Below, piece by piece: positions 45,231 through 57,259 of a DNA stretch of 64,000 bases; within the stretch, counting starts at the first letter, position 1, and the number at the start of each line of letters is the position of its first letter. The notes below the pieces were generated by a model. The model saw only the letters and a program-made list of their open reading frames with translations. It was not told where the DNA came from and made no database searches. The stretch covers positions 87,836,069-87,900,068 of the forward strand of contig CM062820.1 in assembly GCA_031772625.1 (NCBI GenBank). The letters are read 5' to 3'. Source of the stretch: Pinus tabuliformis (taxonomy: Eukaryota; Streptophyta; Pinopsida; Pinales; Pinaceae). The translations under genes were made by a program, and so were the position numbers.

Positions 45231-47959
45231 TGTTGATAGTGCTGGACCCACCAACATTCAGGGGATCACCCCAGTATGAAGTTCCAACTATACCTCACAC
45301 CGTTTGGTGTGGGAGTCCCATTCGGTATGATGGTCTGGTTGCCATTGTCTTAAGGATTTGCCTCAAGTCTTGCTTGTCAACACAGGAGGGTGGTTCGATT
45401 TGTCTTCGAGAAGTGAGGTTCGCATGCCTGGTGAGTGTAAGTGTAATTATGTCAATGGTTCTTTCACTGTGAGGTGAAAAATGTGAATGTGAGTTCCAGG
45501 TTGAAAGGGATCAGTCCCAACTCGGCTAGGAACACACAACACAAAGGACATGCACAGCTTCTGGCAGAGCAATCCACCCAAATGTGAAGTCACAACATAC
45601 AAGGTAAGATAACATGTACAACACTCACGGCTCTGTCTGAAACAAGTGCAACAGTTGTTACAACAAAGTTCATGTGAAAGGTCTGTCTGATGTGTGGCAG
45701 AGCAATCGACACGGATGGGACATCATTAACATCATATACAACACATTTCCATTAATAGATTGTGAATTACAACAAATGAATTAGTTCAGATGTAGAACAC
45801 ATGGTTAAAGAAACATGCATTACAAGTGTTAAATATCAATCTTACAACAAATACAATACATGTGTGAAACATGTTGGCCTTTTGACAGGCTTCTGAATTA
45901 AGCAAAAGTTCCAAGACACATCGTTACACCATACATCACTAAAACCATCACCGGGGCATTGGAGCCACTATTTAATCCTCAAAGAAAAGATTACAGACTC
46001 TCTTCGCTATGTACGACGAGCTGAGTTGAAAAGTCCTTTCATGTACAAATGTGGGGGGTATTTATAGCCAAGGGTGAAACTGACCCTTATGGTTGTTTGA
46101 CTACCCTCATGACTATTCGACTTCCATGAAATTCTTACTTACATGACTCTATATTCAACAAGTGGGTCTCTTGGACTTGCACGTTAGATCACATTGATTG
46201 CCAACAAGCCCATAGTGGAGATGTGGGCAACATGACTCGACATGACTTGACATGACAATTCTCATACATTTGTGTTGCTCTTGGAGTGCGTGTTGAGCTA
46301 GAGTGTTGCTGAGTGATGGATGTCTTCATGGTGTATCATAGCTTCACCTCTGCATGGCGAAGTGCGTAGAGTCTTCGATGGTCCTTGGTTTTCTTGATGA
46401 AGCTTTAGCATGTTGTTCCTTGCTTTCATGTTGGAAGGCTTGACAGGCTCACTTATTCGCGGAGGTGCAAGTTCGTAATGTTTGTCCACTTCACATGCTT
46501 CGTTCATTCGTCCGTTGGTGAACTTGTCCATCTACATGTGCTCCCTTCGTTCGTTCCGTTCATCGTGTGGACATGTTTGTTGGTGTACGTGTACCTGCAG
46601 TCGCTCATGACGAGACGACATCAAATCCAAAACCTCCTAGTCTACCATGACACATGATCATTTGAATGCAGGTGACCAGGAGAGGCAGTAGGGCTGTGAT
46701 GCGGGATGATGGCTCCAGGAAACTTTTGATGCAAACTGTGCAAGAGTCATTGAGAGATGGAGACAGACAATCTAAGTCAATAGTGACTGTCTGCAACATT
46801 TGGCAGCTGGGAGGCAAAATTGCGTAAATTTTGGGAGGGACAATCTGGGCTGCAGGAAGGCAAGGCAGGCATGCTTTGCACATTTTCTGGAATGAGCAGT
46901 CAACAGGGGTTGGACAACCAGATTTGCACAATTTTCCAGAGGAACGGGCCAGGCTGCATGAAGGGTCAGTAGGCAAGGATTGCGTATTTTTCAGGGGAAC
47001 TTCCCAGGAGACTAGTAGCTAGACTTGTGCAATTCCTAGAGGGAACTGCCAATTGGCTATTCGGGTCACTCACAGCTAGACTTGCATAATTCCTAGAGGG
47101 AACTGCCAGTTGGTTATTGGGGTTAATGGTAGCCAAACTTGGGCAATTCCTAGAGGGAACTTCCAGTTGGTTGTTGGGAGCTGCTGGCTGGGAAAACTGC
47201 ACTAAGGCCAGAAGGATGGCCTACTGATCATCTTTGGACAATTTCTGAGTTGAGATGACTGATGGGCAGTGGGGGGCCTGCTCATGAGCACTGCGCAATT
47301 TCTGAGATGAACAACCAGTTGACTGTCCGAGTGGCTAGCATTAGTGCTGCTTGATTTTCTTGCGGGCAACACTACTTGAAGGAACTAACTTGGTGCTTAT
47401 GCACTGTTTTGGTTGAGAGTCGATCAAGTTGAAAGCAGGGTGATGATTCAGCTGTCAGTGAAGAGTTTTGTCGTTAGAACTTCAGCAAAAATTACTAAGT
47501 GTGTGAATAGTAGAAAGATGCATAGGTGATCATACAAACACACACTCACATGACTTGGTGATGAAATGATCGAACCATCCAAACACACATGTTCAACATG
47601 ACTGACCGACAGTGCAAGCGACAAGTGCGACACTCATGATTGATCATTCATGATCGAGATGATTCTTGCGTGACAGTAAATGTGACTCTGTGTGTGAGTG
47701 CAACAGATGCTTGATTGTGAGCACAACAAACACATACAAAGTAAAGACTTTGAGTAAAACCAGAACACGGTTGCAAGCATGACTTAGACATCAACATGCA
47801 AAGAGATGAGTGCAATAAACAGGCAAGGCAAATGTAAAGACTCACACGAGCTCACAGAGTAAACCTAAGTGTGTGTAGTCATCAAGTGAAAATCTTCAAA
47901 GGAGGCTCCTAAATTGATGCAGGCCAAAATTTTGGAGGGTCGTTGTAGCCACTACAACA
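45231..47959 (-). repeat. 3' LTR of the Tat-like element (2729 bp)
   Basis: Plus text runs from tgttgatagtgctggaccc to gccactacaaca and aligns with 52532-55245 along the full length. On the minus strand the first 19 bases form a palindrome (TGTTGTAG..CTACAAC). A 57-bp minisatellite lies at 47018-47188. Confidence 0.9.
47018..47188. repeat. 57-bp minisatellite in the Tat-like LTR
   Basis: Units start at 47018, 47075 and 47132 (core aattcctagagggaact). As 57 is a multiple of three, the minus strand stays open and reads a 19-residue repeat (QLAVPSRNxxSLA). The right LTR has the same three units at 54334-54503 with more changes. Confidence 0.85.
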
Positions 47960-49083
47960 CTTGGCGACACACTAGTAGGACTCCAACTTCTCTATTTTGG
48001 TTCATTGCTAGCATAGGGCCTTGGTCTTTTGGGGAGTATTGAATCACTTCAGCAGGTTCCCTCAGTTTCCCCACTTACCCCATGGACATACATGGTTCAC
48101 CCTTTTCCAACTCAGTAAAACACAATCAAAAGTTCAGCTTAGATCTTAGTGTTTCAAATCTGGGAAGGGTAGTTTAGTTTGCAAGTTGAATATTTTCAGA
48201 GTATAAATTCTCATCTCTGGTGTTTCTCCATTGCCAGTAGGCATGGACAGTACCTCGATGAAGTCACGTAGGAACACACACATTGGTCCACTACTAGCGA
48301 GCCTGGTCAGTACCTCGGTGGAGTTGCATGCTTCGCCTCTCTGTAGGAAGCCTTTCTCTTATTTCGCCTTTGTATTTTTCAAGAGAACTGTGAATATGCA
48401 CTTATTTATTTTTGGGGCATAAGAGGGATCCTGACTTATTGAGAGAAGAAGAGGTTGTTACTTCAAAGAAGCATGTAAGACCTCTAACATACGTTTGCTC
48501 ATTTAGATTTTTCCGCTTCTTTGTTTCTACTAATTGGAGTAACTTCAACACACAAAGCAGAAGGCTGAGTACAGGCATTGGAATTCCCAGTGTGGACACA
48601 GGTTCATGGTTGGAAAAAAGCTTCCCTCACAGATGGTTTGTATTTTCCGTAAGGCCTTCATTGGCCGAATATTGTAACCAAGCATAGAGAAAATGGACAC
48701 AAGACTGGCCAAGTGCTGCAATGTCACAAGCCTCTTCAAATTTCAACCACATACTCTATTCAAAATCGAGAACATAGGAATTGGCAGCACTTATTTCAGG
48801 AAATAAAATAGTAATATACCAAACAAACAAAATGTACGTGAAGAAAAATAGTAAGCAGCATAAAACAAAGCAAAAGCAAAGGTAATAAGAAAAACAAACC
48901 AAATGAAACAACAAGCAGCAAGTAGACTATGTACAAGGCACGAGCATGGCCCGACCTTCTTAACTAATGTTTGAGGACTTGGTTGTTTGATAGAAAGATT
49001 ATCGATCCTTCCATCAAGTGATTGCAAATGATACGTGTGTGAGCCAAGTTTCTCTTGGACTAGTGTCGATCCACCGGGCTCTG
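47960..49083 (-). other. Tat-like element, region between truncated pol and 3' LTR
   Basis: No RNase H or integrase motif remains. Short minus-strand frames are without motifs. Its distal 400 bp is shared with 1150-1631, so it belongs to the family's untranslated region. Confidence 0.65.
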
Positions 49084-49359
49084 CTACAGAACTTGGTGGC
49101 ATTCCAGAAAATCTTCAAGTGAAAACAACACTACTATCTCAAGAACTGTGCGCAACATGGGCTCGCATGATGGCACGGGGTAGTTGTTTTTATTTCGGGA
49201 AGGGTTTAAGTTTCTGAAATCAATGCGTAAGCAGATCTTCCCAGATTTCTTATGTGCAGGATTTAAATCAGAACACCAAGTATGATGACGAACTTTGCAA
49301 GCAATCCAACCACTTAAAATATTAGTCAATCTATTCAGTGAAAGGAGTGCAAACAACAT
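49084..49359 (-). pseudogene. Tat-like RT, N-terminal fragment
   Basis: The minus frame contains NPAHKKSGKICLRIDFRNLN followed by NNYPVPSCEPMLRTV and FSLEDFLECHQV, which correspond to the first conserved RT blocks (..KKNGKIR..VDFR.LN.., ..YPLP.., ..DGFSGYNQ). The sequence stops matching RT before the catalytic YVDD block. It is a truncated enzyme. Confidence 0.75.
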
Positions 49360-50284
49360 ATATGTGTTACCTGTTCTTTGTTGTAATGGCTTGTCTTCTC
49401 CTTTACCTGGAATCTCATGTTGGATTGTTCACATGTAATGGGCTCTCAGGTCATCATCTACTCGTGTAAGCCCATCTTGATACTTTTCAATCAAGTAGTC
49501 AACAATTGGTTGCTACTACAGTGTGAAACTTGTACCGAGATAAACCATCTTCGGATCATGGTGGATTCCCAAGTTGCTCTATTCGTTCATAGTGTTGGTC
49601 CTCCGTGTGTTCAACATGAGTGCTTCAACATCATTGTTTGTGACTTCGAACTTCAAACAAATTGAAATCATGCATTGTTCACTATTTTGGATGACTGAGA
49701 TGCACTAGGTCCTTGAGTCATCCTGTGTTCCTAATTTATCAACCCTCATGGTCCACAAATTTGTCTATACATGGACCGTTTGGCATGCTGGTATTGTTGG
49801 TACTACCATTGTTGCTACTACTACTATTATCAGAAAAACAAACTGTACAAGTTTCATTATTGTTAGTTGGGTGAGGAAGGAGTCCCAACTGCTTGTTTGA
49901 CGATGTTGAAGTAGGCCATGTAGGATAACACTCCAATGTATTTTCCAAGAGGTAGTTGCGAAACATGAGTTCTGCGAAGGCCAATGGTTTGTTCTCGCTG
50001 TCAAGGGGAGTGACATTGTGTTTCATGTACCTCTCAGATAACACCCGGATTTGGTTGCACCTACCCTTATATGGAAGCCACAGGTGAAACCAGTTTGTAG
50101 AAAAGTATCCATCTAGCTTGTTGGACTAGTCTCTGCTGAGCAGCAGACCATATGCTCCCAGTATGTCCACAACAACTATGTTGATGCACTAGTGGACTTG
50201 ACTTTCATGAGATAGTCAGATGATTACATCTCGTAGTTCACTAATGGCTGGTACTGATGTTCTATCAAGTTGGATGATTCTCGC

Positions 50285-50385
50285 AGATGTTTCTCTCTAT
50301 CATGCATTAATCTTCTTAGCAATGGAGAGTGGCATGACATTGGCTGTCACGCTAGAATCAACCAAACAGTTGTGGACATTGTAGT
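50285..50385 (-). pseudogene. Tat-like aspartic protease remnant
   Basis: The minus strand reads CLVDSSVTANVMPLSIAKKI. In the family the site is D-[ST]-G-A followed by xxN(L/I)MP. Here Gly is Ser, so it is inactive. Position between gag and RT fits. Confidence 0.6.
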
Positions 50386-51421
50386 TGAAAAATTTGAATG
50401 AAGGCAGGAATGAGGGGCAAACTGAGTTTTCTTCTTCCATCCAGACTGTATTGATCATAATGGATAGTGATCCGGGAGGTGTGCATGCTCCCTTGATGGT
50501 AGAGTCTGCGTTGTCTGTTTCTATTTGTCACAATGCATGCAGCAGGACATCTCACTGGCTCTGGACTTTGGCTAACTTGAACAAACTGATGTTCACTCAA
50601 TTTTTCTTCATGTCATCGACTATGTTGTAATCCAAAGGTGGTAGACTCACCAAGGTGTCTAGGGTGGAACAGATGCTCGTGCTGTCTAGTGGAATGTTCT
50701 GCAACTTATTTCTCACAGATGTGTTCTTATCTGCCATTGTCTTCCAAGACTTGCTTTGAGGTAGCCGGTGAATCGACCTTCTTTTTCAGTCATGTCACTT
50801 TCTCTTGCATCTCCTCAAGTGTTGGGGGAGTCCCTTTACTCATAATATTGTAACAATCATTTTTCTTTTGGGACTCCTTCTCAGTGTTCGTCTTCGAGAC
50901 TACTTGCCAGCACTGATATGCGTTCACCACATGCCCAGAACTTGGTCCTTCATCAGGTGCAACCTCTTTGTTGACATCAATTTCTTCCGGCTATTCCTAT
51001 ATGTCACCATCTGCATCGAGTGTATGAGTGCAGATAGAGGTAACAACTCACTTCCAATCTGAACAACTCTTCTCGGGGTGAAATTCTTCATGGAGGGAAC
51101 AATACTTAGGATCAACACATTAATTGAGTTGGAACATAGTATTTTCCGCAAATTTGGAACAAAAAAAGCTATTGCTTGATGAGCAATTGTTGAACTGCTT
51201 GCCTGTCTCTGTCTGGGAAGATGACTGTTCACGAATGTGTCCGTATTTTGTTTCTTGAGTTCAAACATTTCAGTGGTCAAGTTCTTGACAAGGAAAATGA
51301 GGTTCTCAATGTCAGTTGCTTCCTTTTCTCTGCCTTTGATCGCCATTGCTTGGGGATTTCTACTCAAATCCTTGGAGTCTTTCATTGATTCATCATCCTT
51401 GATGACTCCAATTGTGCACAA
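50386..51421 (-). pseudogene. Tat-like gag C-terminal region, frameshifted
   Basis: Minus strand from 51421: a Lys/Glu-rich helical part (IENLIFLVKNLTTEMFELKK), then in another frame a Cys/His cluster (YCSLHEEFHPEKSCSDW) resembling the C-x6-H-x4-C knuckle of Tat-type gag. Several frameshifts and stops prevent a continuous reading. Confidence 0.55.
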
Positions 51422-51559
51422 GTCTTCCTCAACAGGAATAGCCTCTTCGCAGCTTTCTAATAATGTTGGCTTTGCAGCTCATTAGACGAACTGTGCAATG
51501 GTGGTTGGAAGTGCAGACGTGTAATAGTCGAAATTCATGGAGTCGTGAGGTTTGGTGTC

Positions 51560-52503
51560 TACTACAAACTTGTTCAAATATGTATAAACCTCTGATTGAA
51601 GTCTTCCACTTTCTCTTTTCCCTGCATCCCGTGGCTTCCCAATTCTTTGAGTAGCATGGCTGGGGTCTTATCATCAACAAAATTGTCAAGGAACATACGT
51701 TTAAAGGAAACCCAGTTCTGTATGGAGTTGGGTGGAAGGTTGTGATGCCAAGAAGCTGCTCAGCCGTCCAAGGTACAGGGAAACAATCTGCATGCTACAT
51801 CGTCATAATGTACCTCAAGGGTCTCCACCTGTAGGTAGAAATTGTCTAAATGGTCTTCTGCCTTCACTGTGTTGTCAGGGTTAAACTTGATGTTCATTCT
51901 CTCTGCTTGCATCGGCATCTTGTGAAAAACATTTGGGAGAGACAATGGTCCTCGAGTCATCCATTCAACATTTGGGTCAGCCATCTCTTCATCCTCTTCT
52001 TCCTCTTCATCCTCTTCGTATTCTTCCTCTCCTTAAGAATCTGATGGTTTTAGATCTGAGTCTGTCAGTTCATCTTCGTCTCCACTTCCTCCATTGCCTT
52101 CCCCTTCGCTTCCTATACTAGATTTTGATCCCAAGACAACAAGAGTGGCTTGTTCATCTTCAAATAAGATTGGAGGTTCCTCTTTGTCTTCAATAGCTTC
52201 TTCCAAACCTTCAAGAGTAGCAAGGTCTACTTCTTCCACTGATGATACAACAACCCATGTGTGAGTGGCTTTTGGCTTCTTAGATGCATGTGGAAGATAC
52301 TGTACGCCTGGGATCAGTCTGACTAATTTCGCAAATTGGCGAGTGATGGGATGGACGGAGCAAAGGTGTTGATATGAAATATCATGTTCAATTCTAGGAG
52401 GTGAGGAGTAACCAACTATTGAGTCATGAATTAGGGAGTGCAAGTTATTGCCTTGAGCAGAAAGTTGATGAGTGAGTGTGAGGGGAATTTCAACCATGTA
52501 CAA
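51560..52503 (-). pseudogene. Tat-like gag, N-terminal and capsid domain
   Basis: The minus frame starts at ATG 52503, just inside the primer site. It runs through an acidic segment (EEVDLATLEGLEEAIEDKEE, then EEEYEEDEEEEEDEE) and into the capsid (retrotrans_gag) domain: DHLDNFYLQVETLEVHYDDV, ASWHHNLPPNSIQNW, FKRMFLDNFVDD and KVEDFNQRF. In-frame stops lie at 52033-52035 and 51757-51759. It forms particles in active relatives. Confidence 0.82.
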
Positions 52504-52510
52504 CTGGATT

Positions 52511-52527
52511 CCCTCCTTCTAGCACCA
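52511..52527 (-). other. Primer binding site of the Tat-like element
   Basis: The minus strand reads TGGTGCTAGAAGGAGGG, 4 bp after the LTR end at 52532. It is not the Met-type site of the other elements, and I cannot name the tRNA from sequence alone. Confidence 0.6.
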
Positions 52528-52531
52528 AAAG

Positions 52532-55245
52532 TGTTGACGGTGTTGGACCCACCAACATTCAAGGGATCACCCTGGTGTGAAGTCCCAACTAGACCTCACA
52601 CCGTCTGGTGTGGGAGTCCCATCTGGTATGATGGCCTGATTGCCATTGTCTTAAGGATTTGCCTCAACTCTTGCTTGTCATCACAGGAGAGTGGATCTCT
52701 TTGTCTTTGAGAAGTGAGATTTGCATGCCTGGTGAGTGCAAGTGCACTTATGTCAATGGCTCTTTCATTGTGAGGGGAAAAAGGTGAAGGTGAGTTCCAG
52801 GTTGAAAGGGATTAGTCCCAACTCAGCTAGGAACACACAACACAAAGGACATACACAGCTTCTGGTGGAGTAGTCCACTCGGATGCAGCAGTCACAACAT
52901 ACAAGGTAAGATAACACGTACAACACTCACAGATCAGTCCGAGATGAGTACAACGGATGTTATAGCAAAGTTCATGTGAAAGGCCTGTCTAATGTCTGAC
53001 AGAGAAGTTGACACAGACAGGACAACATTAACAACATATAAAACACATTTCCATTAATAGATTATGCATTACAACAAATGAATCAGTTCAGATGTAGAAC
53101 ACATGGTTAAAGCAACATGCATTACAATTGTTAAAGATCGGTCTTACAACAAATACAATACAGGTGTGAAATGTGTTGGCCTTTCGACAGGCTTCTGAAT
53201 TAAGCAAAAGTTCCAAGACACATCGTTACACCATACATCATTAACCCCGTTAGCGAGGTGTTGGAGACACTACTTACTCTTAAAATAAAATATTACAGAC
53301 TCTCTTCACTATGTAGGAGGAGCTGAGGTGAAAAGTCCTTTCATGTACAAATGAGGCAGGTATTTATAGCCAAGGGTGAAACTGACCCTTGTGGCTATTC
53401 GACTACCCTCATGACCATTCGACTTCCATGAGTTATTGACTTACATGACTCTATGTTCAACAAGTGAGTCTCTTGGACTTCCATGTTACAACACATTGAT
53501 TGACAACAATCCCATAGTGCAGATGTGGGCAACATGACTCATGACTTGACTCAACATGACTTGACATGACAATGCTTGTACATTCGTGCTATTGTTGGAG
53601 TGCATGTTGAGCTACAGTGCTGCTGAGTGATGGATGTCTTCATGGTGTATCATAGCTTCACCTCTGCATGGTGAAGTGCATGAAGTCTTTGATGGTCCTT
53701 GGTTTGCTTGATGAAGCTTTAGCATGTTGTTCCTTGCTTTCATGATGGAAGGCTTGACAGGCTCACTTGTTCGTGAAGGTACATGTTCGTCACGTTTGTC
53801 CACTTTGCATGCTTTGTTCGTTTGTCCGTTGGTGAACCTGTCCATCTACATGTGCTCCCTTTGTTCATCTCGTTCATCGTCTTGACATGTTTGTTTGTGT
53901 ACCTATACCTGCAGTCACTCATGACGAGATGACATCAAATCCAAAACCTCCTAGTCTACCATGACACATGATCATTCGAATGTAGGTGATTAGGAGAGGT
54001 AGCAGGATTATGATGTGGCATGATGGCTCTAGGCAACTACTGATGAAAACTATGCAAGAGTCACTGAGAGATGGAGATAGACAATATGAGTCGACAATGA
54101 CTGTCTACAAGGTTTGGCTCAACTGGGAGGAGAAATTGCACAAATTTTGGGAGGGACAGTCAGGGAAGCAGGAGAGCAAGGTAGGCATGCTCTATGCATT
54201 TTCTGGAATGAACAGTCAATAGAGGCTGGGAAACCAGATTTGTACAAGTTCCTAGAGGAATGGGCCAGTCTCTATGAAGGGTTAGAAGGCAAGGATTGCA
54301 AAGTTTTTCTCAGGAACTGCCTCGGAGACTGTCAACCAGACTTGGGCAATTCCCAGATGGAACTGCCAGTTGGCTGCTGGGTTCACTGGCAGCCAGACTT
54401 GCATAATTTCTAGTGGGAACTACCAGTTGGTTGTTGGGTCACTGGCATCCAGACTTTCACAATTCCCAAAGGGAACTGCCACTTGGCTGCTGGGATCTAC
54501 TGGCTGGCAAAGCTACACTAAGGCCATAAGGATGGCCTGCTGATCATCTCTATGCAATTTCTGAGCTGAGATGATTGATGGGCAACAAGAGGCCTGCTCA
54601 TGAGCACTGTGTAATTTCTGAGATGAAAAACCAGTTGACTGTTTGGGTGGCCAGCATGAGTGCTACTTGAGTTTCTTGTAGGCAGCGATACCTGAAGGAA
54701 CTAGCTTGGTGTTGTTGCACTGTTTTGGTTGACAGTTGATCAAGTTGAAAGAAGAGTGATGGTTCAGCTTTCAGTGAAGAGTCTAGTCGTCAGAACTTAA
54801 AAAAAAATGACTAAGTGTGTGAACAGTAGAAATATGCATAGGTGATCATACGAACACACACTCGCATGACAGGATGACGAAATGACCCAAACATCTAGAC
54901 CTACATGTTCAACATGACTGACCGACGGTGCAAACGACAAGTGTGACACTCGTTGATGATCGTTCATGATCGAGACGATGCTTGTGCAACAGATGCTTCA
55001 TGGTGAACCCAACAAACACATACGAAGCAAAGACTTTGAGCATATCCAGAACACGGTCGCCAGCATGACTTAGACATCAAAATGCAGAGAGCTGAGTGCA
55101 ATAAACAAGCAAGTCAAATGTAAAGACTCACACGGGCTCACGGAGTGAACCTAGGTGTGTATAGTCATCAAGTGAAACTCTTCAAGGGAGGCTCCGAAAT
55201 TGATGCAGGCCAAAATTTTGGAGGGTGGTTGTAGCCGCTACAACA
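52532..55245 (-). repeat. 5' LTR of the Tat-like element (2714 bp)
   Basis: Full-length match to 45231-47959. Ends (plus) gccgctacaaca, the palindromic terminus. Minisatellite at 54334-54503. Confidence 0.9.
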
Positions 55246-55835
55246 CCACGCTACCTCAAAACTGCCTCTGTGATATTGCAGACTTGCATAATCTACGATA
55301 TCGCAATTCATCCAACTCTACGATATTGCAAATTCACTTTTCCTCTTGATCTGCGACCTACTTGGATGCCTTCTTACTTGAAAGCCTCACTCCAATATTT
55401 ATGTGTTCAACCAATGCATATAACTTGGGTCAATACCCCTTTTCATCATTTTAGTTGACCTTTCAAGTTTTGTGGGCGCCCCTTGCTATGTGGCTGTGCC
55501 CCTTGCACTAACCTATGCTGTCACACACATTAGACCACTCTTCCCACTCACTCGCTCGTTATGGTCACACTTGCATGCTCGCTACATCTCTACTTTCGCG
55601 ATGCCTAGGTACCTTGCCTTGGTGAGGGTACGCTCATGGGCACGAGTCCACCGATTCATGCATGCTCTTGCCAGGTTAAGTGGGCAACCTCCACTATAGA
55701 GTTCTCATGCCCCCACGCCTATCACCCTCATGCGACTTGGGCATGCTCGGCCCCAACTCATCAAGAAGTCTCATGGATGCCCGATTAGGAGATTGACTAG
55801 CCTTGGAGCAATGATGCCAACTCGAGGTCCTAAAA
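55246..55835 (-). repeat. Left (3') LTR of the chromodomain element, part 2
   Basis: Aligns with 58975-59533 from ctacctcaaaactgcctctg onward. Its terminus has decayed to cctaaaa where the right copy has cctgaca. The minus-strand tract TGTGGGAGGAT next to it (55838-55848) is the polypurine primer. Confidence 0.8.
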
Positions 55836-55984
55836 TCCTCCCACACATTGAGCCATTGCCATCCTTAGAAATCTTATTGGCCGAGAAAACTCTACGTCAA
55901 ACTCTGCGTCAAACTCTACAATCTCCTTCTTCCATCTCCACAATAGATCCTCTGTTTCCAAACTACTTTCCTCCGACACATTCT

Positions 55985-57210
55985 TCCATTGCACAAACTA
56001 CTCTCTCTTCATGTCACTCCCAACTTCAATAGTTTTGAGGTCCACAATCTTCTCCAAAACTAAGCCTGGTTAGTCTACAACCAAGGCTAGTCCTCTTGGT
56101 GGTTTTTCTCTCTCAGGATGATCTCCATCAAGTCTTCCCTTCTTCAGTTGACTCACATGGAAAACGAGATGTTTGGAACACATATAGTTCGGTAGCTCAA
56201 GATCATAAGTAACCTATCCAATCCTTCACTTCACCCTGAATGGTCCTTTGTACTTCCTTGTCAAAGACTTTGTTGTACCCTTTGGTGGTGGAAATTGATC
56301 TTTAGACATCTTCAGAAAATCCATATCTCCAACTTCGAAGTGTGTGTTCCTCCTATCCTTATTTACCCATCTCTTCATTTTGTTTGTTGCATCTATCGAA
56401 TGCACTCGTGCTAACTCCAAGGACTTCTCCCATGTTGTCAAAAACCTCTTTGCATGCAAAAATCTTCACATATCCCCTTAGTAACATAGTGTGGGGTTTG
56501 CATTTTCCCATTGACCAACTCAAATGGACTATTCCCTATCACTAAAATCTTTTGTAAGTTATAGTTGAACTACACCACGTACAATAACTCAACCCTCACA
56601 TAATGTCTCAAGTAGTCTTCCAACAACGAGTTGATGCATTTTCTCTACTCATCTGTCTATGGATGGTAACTTGAACTATGCAATAGCTCCATCCCGACTA
56701 ACTTGAACAATGTGGTCCAAAACTTGCTTGTGAACCTCAGATCCCTCTAAGACACTATACTCAATGGCACTCCCCAATACTTCACAACATTCTTAAAGAA
56801 AAACTTAGTTGTCTTCTCTACTCCACATGGCATATTTGTCGGAATGAAGATGACATACTTGGAAAAATGGTCAACGATGACCATGATCCTATTATACCCC
56901 CTGTACCCATGGAAATTAAGTGATGAAGTCAATCAAAACACTCATCCAAGGTCTCTTTAGAATTGGTAAAGGCTGTAGCAACCCTCCCTATCTCCTAGCG
57001 TGTGATTTTTTCTATGGACAAATGATTGAAATCTACACATGCTCCTATACATCCTTTGTCATCTTCTCCAAAAAATACCCTCTCTCTAATAATGCCAGTG
57101 CGATGTTGCCCTAGGTAGCCATACCAAGGAGAGTCGTGGCACTCCTTGAAGAGGTTCCTCCTAAGTCTAGATGTGTTTAGAACGTAGAGATGGTCACCAT
57201 AGAACAAGAG
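55985..57210 (-). pseudogene. Chromodomain-element integrase and chromodomain
   Basis: Integrase inserts the cDNA. In related elements the chromodomain directs it to marked chromatin. Minus strand: zinc-binding region at 57207-56995 (LRRNLFKECHDSPWYGYLGQ), catalytic core start at 56932-56747 (VIVDHFSKYVIFIP), C-terminal domain at 56459-56226 (MKRWVNKDRRNTHFEVGD, LTRKYKGPFRVK), then HLVFHVSQLKKG and a chromodomain-like LEKIVDLKTIEVGSDMKRE at about 56062-55985. Stops and frameshifts separate the pieces. Confidence 0.82.
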
Positions 57211-57259
57211 TCCATCTCACATGAAAAACTTCCTCATATTTCCTTCCTTCAACTACTTC

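Larger units (their letters stand above)
45231..55245 (-). mobile_element. Tat-like Ty3/gypsy element nested in the chromodomain LTR
   Basis: LTRs of 2729 and 2714 bp flank 4.57 kb of internal sequence with gag, a protease remnant and the start of RT. RNase H and integrase are absent. Flanks ctacg (45226-45230) and ccacg (55246-55250) form a 4/5 target duplication, and removing the element leaves a sequence that aligns without gap with the uninterrupted site at 58971-58990. Long LTRs, a non-Met primer site and the RT motif RIDFRNLNPSRNKNNYPVP favour the Tat group of non-chromodomain gypsy elements. Confidence 0.88.

Noticed and set aside
52438-52710. Plus-strand frame across the Tat-like LTR edge, paralleled at 45155-45472
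   Set aside because: Both are LTR sequence. Their similarity comes from the LTR pair, not from a gene.
55472-56032. Plus-strand frames of 75-100 codons beside the chromodomain element
   Set aside because: They lie in LTR sequence and opposite the integrase/chromodomain region; shadows.
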